Source: Anaerolineae bacterium (GTDB lineage: Bacteria > Chloroflexota > Anaerolineae > JAFGEY01). Taken from it: 12,490 bases of DNA. The stretch spans positions 1-12,490 of the forward strand of contig JAFGIE010000217.1 of assembly GCA_016929775.1 (NCBI GenBank). The letters run 5' to 3'. The notes beneath the pieces were generated by a model. That model saw nothing but the letters and a program-made list of their open reading frames with translations. It was not told the DNA's origin and did no database searches. Shown piece by piece: positions 8,957 through 12,490 of this stretch; the stretch's first letter is position 1; every line of letters starts with the position of its first letter. The translations under genes and the position numbers were made by a program.

Positions 8957-10423
8957 CTAGGTAGGGCTGCCTGGGGAGGGCAGGATCTCGATCTGCGGTC
9001 CAACCTGCTCGCCGACGCCCGCTGTGTGCTTCCAGTCACCGGCGATGCGCCGAAAGGTGACCGTGCTGTCCTGAGACGCGAAGGGGTGTAGGGCGACGGG
9101 TCCCTCCGCGGCGGCGACGGTTACACGGGCGACGTCGTCCGAGATCGCCACTTGGAGGACTCGCGGCGGGGAGGGGTCAGCATCCACGCGCTGGGCAAGC
9201 TCGAAACGGCGCTCCTGTTCCGCCCTCCAACCAGGCGTGGTGTCGTCCTGCAGAAGGAGAAAGGTCGCCCGGCGCCCTGCGCGGACCGCTTCGTGCTCGA
9301 TCTCGAGCAGGGTGCGAAAGTAAGCCTGGGGGTCTCTGCTCGAAGAGAGCCCGAGCCACTCCACCAGCAGCAGGTTCGTGCCGCGGACGTGCTCTAGTGA
9401 GCGCAAGATGGCGGGAAGCGCATCCTCGCCGTGCGTCGCCAGCAGGCGTGCCAGCATGGGGGCATGGTCTTGCACAGGACGCTCGAGGGCGCTGCGCCAA
9501 GCTGCATACTCGTCCACGAGCGCCGTCTCGAGCGCGCCCAGCTCGCGCCCCAGCACCGCCCGCACGTGTGTTCCCGCCACTGCGCTCACTAGCGCGTGCT
9601 GTAGCTGGGGCAAGTACGCCTCACGCCAGTTCCCATCCACCGGGATCCCGGATAGCCAGGGGCTGAGAAACGTGAATCGATCCTCGCCGCTCTCGAGCAC
9701 GCTGTCCGTGCGCGGGTCGACGGCAAAGTCGACCTCGATCGGCGCCTCCATGGGGCAGCTCAGGTTCACACACACGTCTTGGAGCGCGGAGCCGAGCGAG
9801 GATACGACCGCATCGAGGTGGGGATCGTCGCGGCGCCGGAAGCGAAAGAGGGCCAGATCGCCATACTGCACCTCTACGAACCCGCCCCAGAAAGAAGGGT
9901 CAGGCGCAGTGTGCACCCATCCGGCTGCCGTCTGGCGGTAGAATCGCGCCCGCCGCACCGGCGGGTCATCCTCCACTACCTCGACCCAGGCAAGCGACCC
10001 GCGCAACTCGATCTCTGCGATGGTCGCCGGCAGTACCGGGCGGCAGTCGCCGCCACCTGACAGCGCGAGCGGCGGGCTGTCCAGCCCGCTGTCACAGAGC
10101 GGGTCGACTCGCCTCGCTTGCAGCTCTAGCCAACCTTCAGCGTCCGGGTCCTGCTGCTCTAGAAAGAGCGTCTGGTCGCCGCGGGCGTAGGCCCGCGCCT
10201 CCAGGTCGATGACGCTCTGAATCTCAAAGACGATGCGTTCTTCGGCTGCCCGGTAGCGCTCCCGGAGGAACAGCAAAGCTCCCGTCAAGAGGCCGGTCAA
10301 CGCCACGGCTATCAGGAGCCAGGTCCACTTGGGAACGCGCAAGCCACGTTGCTTGGCAGTCCGCACCAGTGTCTCCGTGTCGTCTCCGTCGCCACCCACT
10401 TGCCAATCGAATTCTACTCTCAC
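8957..10423 (-). CDS. Single-pass membrane protein of unknown family, paralog A of a tandem pair
   Basis: 488 residues, not recognised by family name. The N-terminal 32 residues are basic near their end, followed by a transmembrane segment at about 33-54 (WTWLLIAVALTGLLTGALLF) and a large soluble part, predicted outside by the positive-inside rule. Residues 66-172 contain VIDLEARAYARGDQTLFLEQQD and end in GWVHTAP. Residues 373-470 repeat the pattern (IEHEAVRAGRRATFLLLQDD ... DWKHTAG). Both look like NTF2/SnoaL-type alpha+beta folds. A middle region carries SPWLSGIPVDG. The only cysteines are 110, 127, 218 and 223, all shared with paralog B. The start is GTG with AGGA seven bases upstream; the aligned N-terminus MRVEFDWQV matches MGVEFEWRV in paralog B. 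It lies 26 nt after paralog B, so is probably co-transcribed with it and uvrB. A sensor, cell-wall or protein-binding role is possible; none can be assigned. Confidence 0.85.
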   Translation of the reverse strand: MRVEFDWQVGGDGDDTETLVRTAKQRGLRVPKWTWLLIAVALTGLLTGALLFLRERYRAAEERIVFEIQSVIDLEARAYARGDQTLFLEQQDPDAEGWLELQARRVDPLCDSGLDSPPLALSGGGDCRPVLPATIAEIELRGSLAWVEVVEDDPPVRRARFYRQTAAGWVHTAPDPSFWGGFVEVQYGDLALFRFRRRDDPHLDAVVSSLGSALQDVCVNLSCPMEAPIEVDFAVDPRTDSVLESGEDRFTFLSPWLSGIPVDGNWREAYLPQLQHALVSAVAGTHVRAVLGRELGALETALVDEYAAWRSALERPVQDHAPMLARLLATHGEDALPAILRSLEHVRGTNLLLVEWLGLSSSRDPQAYFRTLLEIEHEAVRAGRRATFLLLQDDTTPGWRAEQERRFELAQRVDADPSPPRVLQVAISDDVARVTVAAAEGPVALHPFASQDSTVTFRRIAGDWKHTAGVGEQVGPQIEILPSPGSPT

Positions 10424-10430
10424 GCTTCGG

Positions 10431-10434
10431 TCCT
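10431..10434 (-). promoter_or_regulatory. Ribosome binding site supporting the GTG start of paralog A
   Basis: AGGA on the minus strand, seven bases before the GTG at 10423. This supports initiation at a non-ATG codon, which the N-terminal alignment with paralog B also requires. Confidence 0.65.
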
Positions 10435-10449
10435 GTATCCACCGGCCCT

Positions 10450-11853
10450 CTAGTCACCGAACACCTGGCTGGTATGCAGCCACTCTGCCCTACGCCGCAC
10501 AAAGTACACGTGCGAGGGAAGGTGTCGCTCGGACACCGATCCGGCTTCCAGGAGGACGCGCGCACGACCATCGTATAGAGAAACCGATCTGACCTGTACG
10601 GGTGGCAGACCGGGCGCGCTATCCGGCGCCTGGAGTCGCTCAAAGCGCACCAGCTGCTGCTCCACCCACCAGGGCTGCCGGTCGTCCTGTAAAAGCAGGT
10701 AGGTCTCGAGCCTGCCAGCGAGCAGCGCATCACGCTCGATGCCAAGCAGGGCCTCAAAGTATCGTTCTGGTTGGCTATCAGACGAGACATCCAGCCAGAA
10801 CCTTACAACGTGGTCGAGGCTGTCCTGCTCACGGATGTCGCGGAAAAGCGCGGGGAGCGTATCTTTGCCCCGCGCCGATAGGGCGTGGGAGAGCAGCGGC
10901 GCTTCCTTGTCGTCGCCGCTGGCGCGCCAGTGTGCGTACTCGATGACTGCCGCGCTCTGCAAGGGAGAGAGCGCCCGCCCGTTCACCGCCCGGATGGCGC
11001 GCGATGCTAGGGCATAGGTCACCCAGTAGATGGTCTCCTCGCGGTCGATGGCGCCATCGACCGGGATCCCGGCAAGCCAGGGGGAGGAGATCGTGAGCGT
11101 ATCACTCCCATAGTGGACCGCATCGGACTCGAGGTACGGCTGCAGGAGCCGCGGCGTGTCTGGCGAGTACCTCACGCTGAGCCTACTCACGATCGGGCAA
11201 TAGACCGCTGCGCAGACGTCGGTGGACGCATCGGCGATGGCGACGAGCACAGGACGGAGGTGAGGCAGGTCGCGCCGGTTGTAGAACACCGTGGTCGTGC
11301 CAAAGGTCACTTGCTCGTTGTCATCCCAGAACGCAGAGGGGGGAGCGGTATGCTTCCATCCCGCCTCGGTGCGTCGGTAGAAGCGGGCGCGGCGCAAGGG
11401 CGGGCTGCCTTCGATCACCTCGAGCCAGGCCAAGTCGCGGCGCAGATCGATGGCGGCGATCTCGGCGGGCAGGACGGGCGCGCAGAAGGCTCGGAGCGCC
11501 TCGAGCGCGTCCAGGCGCTCGAGGCAGTCGGGTTGTGCGCGCAGCACCTGCTGCCTGTACCACTCCGCCGCAGACCGATCCTGTTGTTCCAGGAACAGGC
11601 TTGGATCGCCGCGCGCCATGGCGCGCGCCTCCAAGTCGATCACAGCCTGGATCTGGAACTCGGCTGTCTGGACAGCGGTCTCGTAGCGCGCCCTGAGCCA
11701 GAGATACGCACCCACGCTCGCCGATCCAACCACGAGGGCGAGGATCAGCCACGCCCACCAAGGGCACCGGGGTCTGCGCCTGCGCCGGTTCTCGGCAAGG
11801 ACCTCCCACTGCCCATCCTGGCTGCTGACTCGCCACTCGAACTCCACGCCCAT
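10450..11853 (-). CDS. Single-pass membrane protein of unknown family, paralog B of a tandem pair
   Basis: 467 residues from the ATG at 11853, clearly homologous to the next gene along its whole length. The cytoplasmic tail ends in a polyarginine run (RRRRRPR), then a transmembrane segment at about 33-53. Shared blocks: VIDLEARAMARGDPSLFLEQQD (68-92), RRARFYRRTEAGWKHTAP (154-171), SSPWLAGIPVDG (256-267), and a second NTF2-like pattern from about 368 (IERDALLAGRLETYLLLQDD) to EWLHTS (457-462). Cys110, 124, 214 and 219 align with those of paralog A; Cys30 is extra. The frame is open further upstream to 11934, but that would overlap uvrB by 68 nt and add an unrelated basic peptide. The chosen ATG has AGGA six bases upstream and begins 13 nt after the uvrB stop. 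Close packing suggests one operon with uvrB. Function unknown. Confidence 0.85.
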   Translation of the reverse strand: MGVEFEWRVSSQDGQWEVLAENRRRRRPRCPWWAWLILALVVGSASVGAYLWLRARYETAVQTAEFQIQAVIDLEARAMARGDPSLFLEQQDRSAAEWYRQQVLRAQPDCLERLDALEALRAFCAPVLPAEIAAIDLRRDLAWLEVIEGSPPLRRARFYRRTEAGWKHTAPPSAFWDDNEQVTFGTTTVFYNRRDLPHLRPVLVAIADASTDVCAAVYCPIVSRLSVRYSPDTPRLLQPYLESDAVHYGSDTLTISSPWLAGIPVDGAIDREETIYWVTYALASRAIRAVNGRALSPLQSAAVIEYAHWRASGDDKEAPLLSHALSARGKDTLPALFRDIREQDSLDHVVRFWLDVSSDSQPERYFEALLGIERDALLAGRLETYLLLQDDRQPWWVEQQLVRFERLQAPDSAPGLPPVQVRSVSLYDGRARVLLEAGSVSERHLPSHVYFVRRRAEWLHTSQVFGD

Positions 11854-11859
11854 CGCGCG

Positions 11860-11863
11860 TCCT
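11860..11863 (-). promoter_or_regulatory. Ribosome binding site fixing the start of paralog B
   Basis: AGGA on the minus strand, six bases before the ATG at 11853 and just after the uvrB TAG (11869-11867). It favours this ATG over the upstream in-frame start inside uvrB. Confidence 0.65.
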
Positions 11864-11866
11864 GAC

Positions 11867-12490
11867 CTAGCTCTGGAAGGCCTTCTTCCACTCTGGGAGA
11901 TCCTGCGCGTCCTGAAGCTGACGCCTGAGCTCATAGATCTGATCGCGGATGAGCGCGGCTCGCTCGAACTCGAGCGCTACCGCAGCCTTGTGCATCTGCT
12001 CTTCCATCTCGGCGATCATGCGGGTCAGCTCCTCCGGCGGTATGGTCCCCTCGACCTGGTATGCGACCCCGCGCTCGGCGACCGCCCTCTGCTGTTCTGC
12101 CCGGTGCGTCTCGCGCAGGTCATCTGTCAGGTCGCGAACTGCCTTGACAATGCTTGCAGGGACGATGCCGTGCTCCTCATTGTACGCCGTCTGCTTGGCG
12201 CGCCGGCGGTTCGTCTCATCGATGGCGGCAGCCATCGCCGCGCTGTGTGTATCGGCATAGAGCAGCGCCAGGCCATTGATGTGCCGCGCGGCACGCCCGA
12301 TGTTCTGGATCAGGGCGGACTCGCTGCGCAGGAACCCTTGCTTGTCCGCGTCGAGGATCGCCACCAAGCTGACCTCAGGCAGGTCGAGCCCCTCGCGGAG
12401 CAGGTTGACGCCGACGACCACATCGTACACCCCAAGCCGCAGGTCGCGCAGGATCTCGACGCGCTCGATGGTATCGATCTCGGAATGCAA
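11867..12490 (-). CDS. uvrB: Excinuclease ABC subunit B (UvrB), C-terminal part, 5' end outside the window
   Basis: DNA-lesion-verifying helicase-like subunit of nucleotide excision repair; it is loaded by UvrA and recruits UvrC. The visible 207 residues are about the last third of a protein usually near 670 residues. Visible landmarks: [19 protein letters not shown] at the edge, helicase motif [16 protein letters not shown] (27-41), [12 protein letters not shown] (45-56), motif [11 protein letters not shown] (62-70), the [13 protein letters not shown] linker, and the C-terminal UVR coiled-coil domain (about 152-187) that binds UvrC. The first codon visible is TTG, but it encodes an internal Leu: the frame is open through the edge. 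The promoter is off-window. It is followed at 13 nt by a membrane-protein pair and separated from uvrA by about 7.6 kb. Confidence 0.97.
   Translation of the reverse strand: MHSEIDTIERVEILRDLRLGVYDVVVGVNLLREGLDLPEVSLVAILDADKQGFLRSESALIQNIGRAARHINGLALLYADTHSAAMAAAIDETNRRRAKQTAYNEEHGIVPASIVKAVRDLTDDLRETHRAEQQRAVAERGVAYQVEGTIPPEELTRMIAEMEEQMHKAAVALEFERAALIRDQIYELRRQLQDAQDLPEWKKAFQS

Noticed and set aside
11854..11934. Upstream in-frame start for membrane paralog B inside uvrB
   Set aside because: It would overlap uvrB by 68 nt and add a basic peptide absent from paralog A; the ATG at 11853 has a well-placed AGGA and aligns with the paralog's start.
1..12490. Search for CRISPR arrays, insertion sequences, phage genes, toxin-antitoxin pairs or riboswitches
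   Set aside because: No direct-repeat array, transposase or integrase motif, terminal inverted repeats or conserved riboswitch core was found; all stretches over 300 bases are coding.

Overview
The window is a GC-rich (roughly 60-65% by eye), gene-dense bacterial chromosome segment. Almost everything lies on the minus strand. The best taxonomic guess is Chloroflexota (Anaerolineae or a relative). This rests on the style of the genes: a very large secreted subtilase with Ig-like and carboxypeptidase-regulatory-like modules and an FLPLV-type C-terminal tail, single-pass NTF2-like/unknown proteins, and a URO-D/MtaA-type protein. It is an inference from family resemblance, not a phylogenetic result.

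Layout from left to right. (1) Positions 2-1096, plus strand: the 3' part of a uroporphyrinogen-decarboxylase-superfamily gene whose start lies off the left edge. (2) Positions 1142-1172: a perfect 10-bp inverted repeat between two convergent units, probably a shared terminator. (3) Positions 1179-1260, minus: tRNA-Leu(GAG), driven by a fully consensus sigma-70-type promoter (TTGACA-16-TATAAT) whose -35 box contains the uvrA stop codon. (4) Positions 1295-4219, minus: complete uvrA, with its own likely promoter. (5) Positions 4386-8768, minus: a 1460-residue secreted S8 peptidase with its own strong promoter at 8835-8863. (6) Positions 8957-10423 and 10450-11853, minus: two tandem, clearly paralogous, single-pass membrane proteins of a family I cannot name. 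(7) Positions 11867-12490, minus: the C-terminal third of uvrB, whose start lies off the right edge.

Transcription on the minus strand runs uvrB, membrane paralog B, membrane paralog A, subtilase, uvrA, tRNA-Leu. uvrB and the two paralogs are packed with gaps of 13 and 26 nt, each paralog with its own Shine-Dalgarno, so they probably form one operon. The subtilase, uvrA and the tRNA each have a recognisable promoter and look like separate units. UvrA and UvrB are partners in nucleotide excision repair. The envelope genes between them have no obvious link to DNA repair.

No mobile element, CRISPR array, phage gene or riboswitch is visible. No stretch over 300 bases lacks a gene; the two longest gaps (4220-4385 and 8769-8956) hold promoters and weak hairpins. 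The least explained part of the window is the uvrB-linked pair of duplicated membrane proteins, each with an apparent internal duplication and four conserved, probably extracytoplasmic cysteines.
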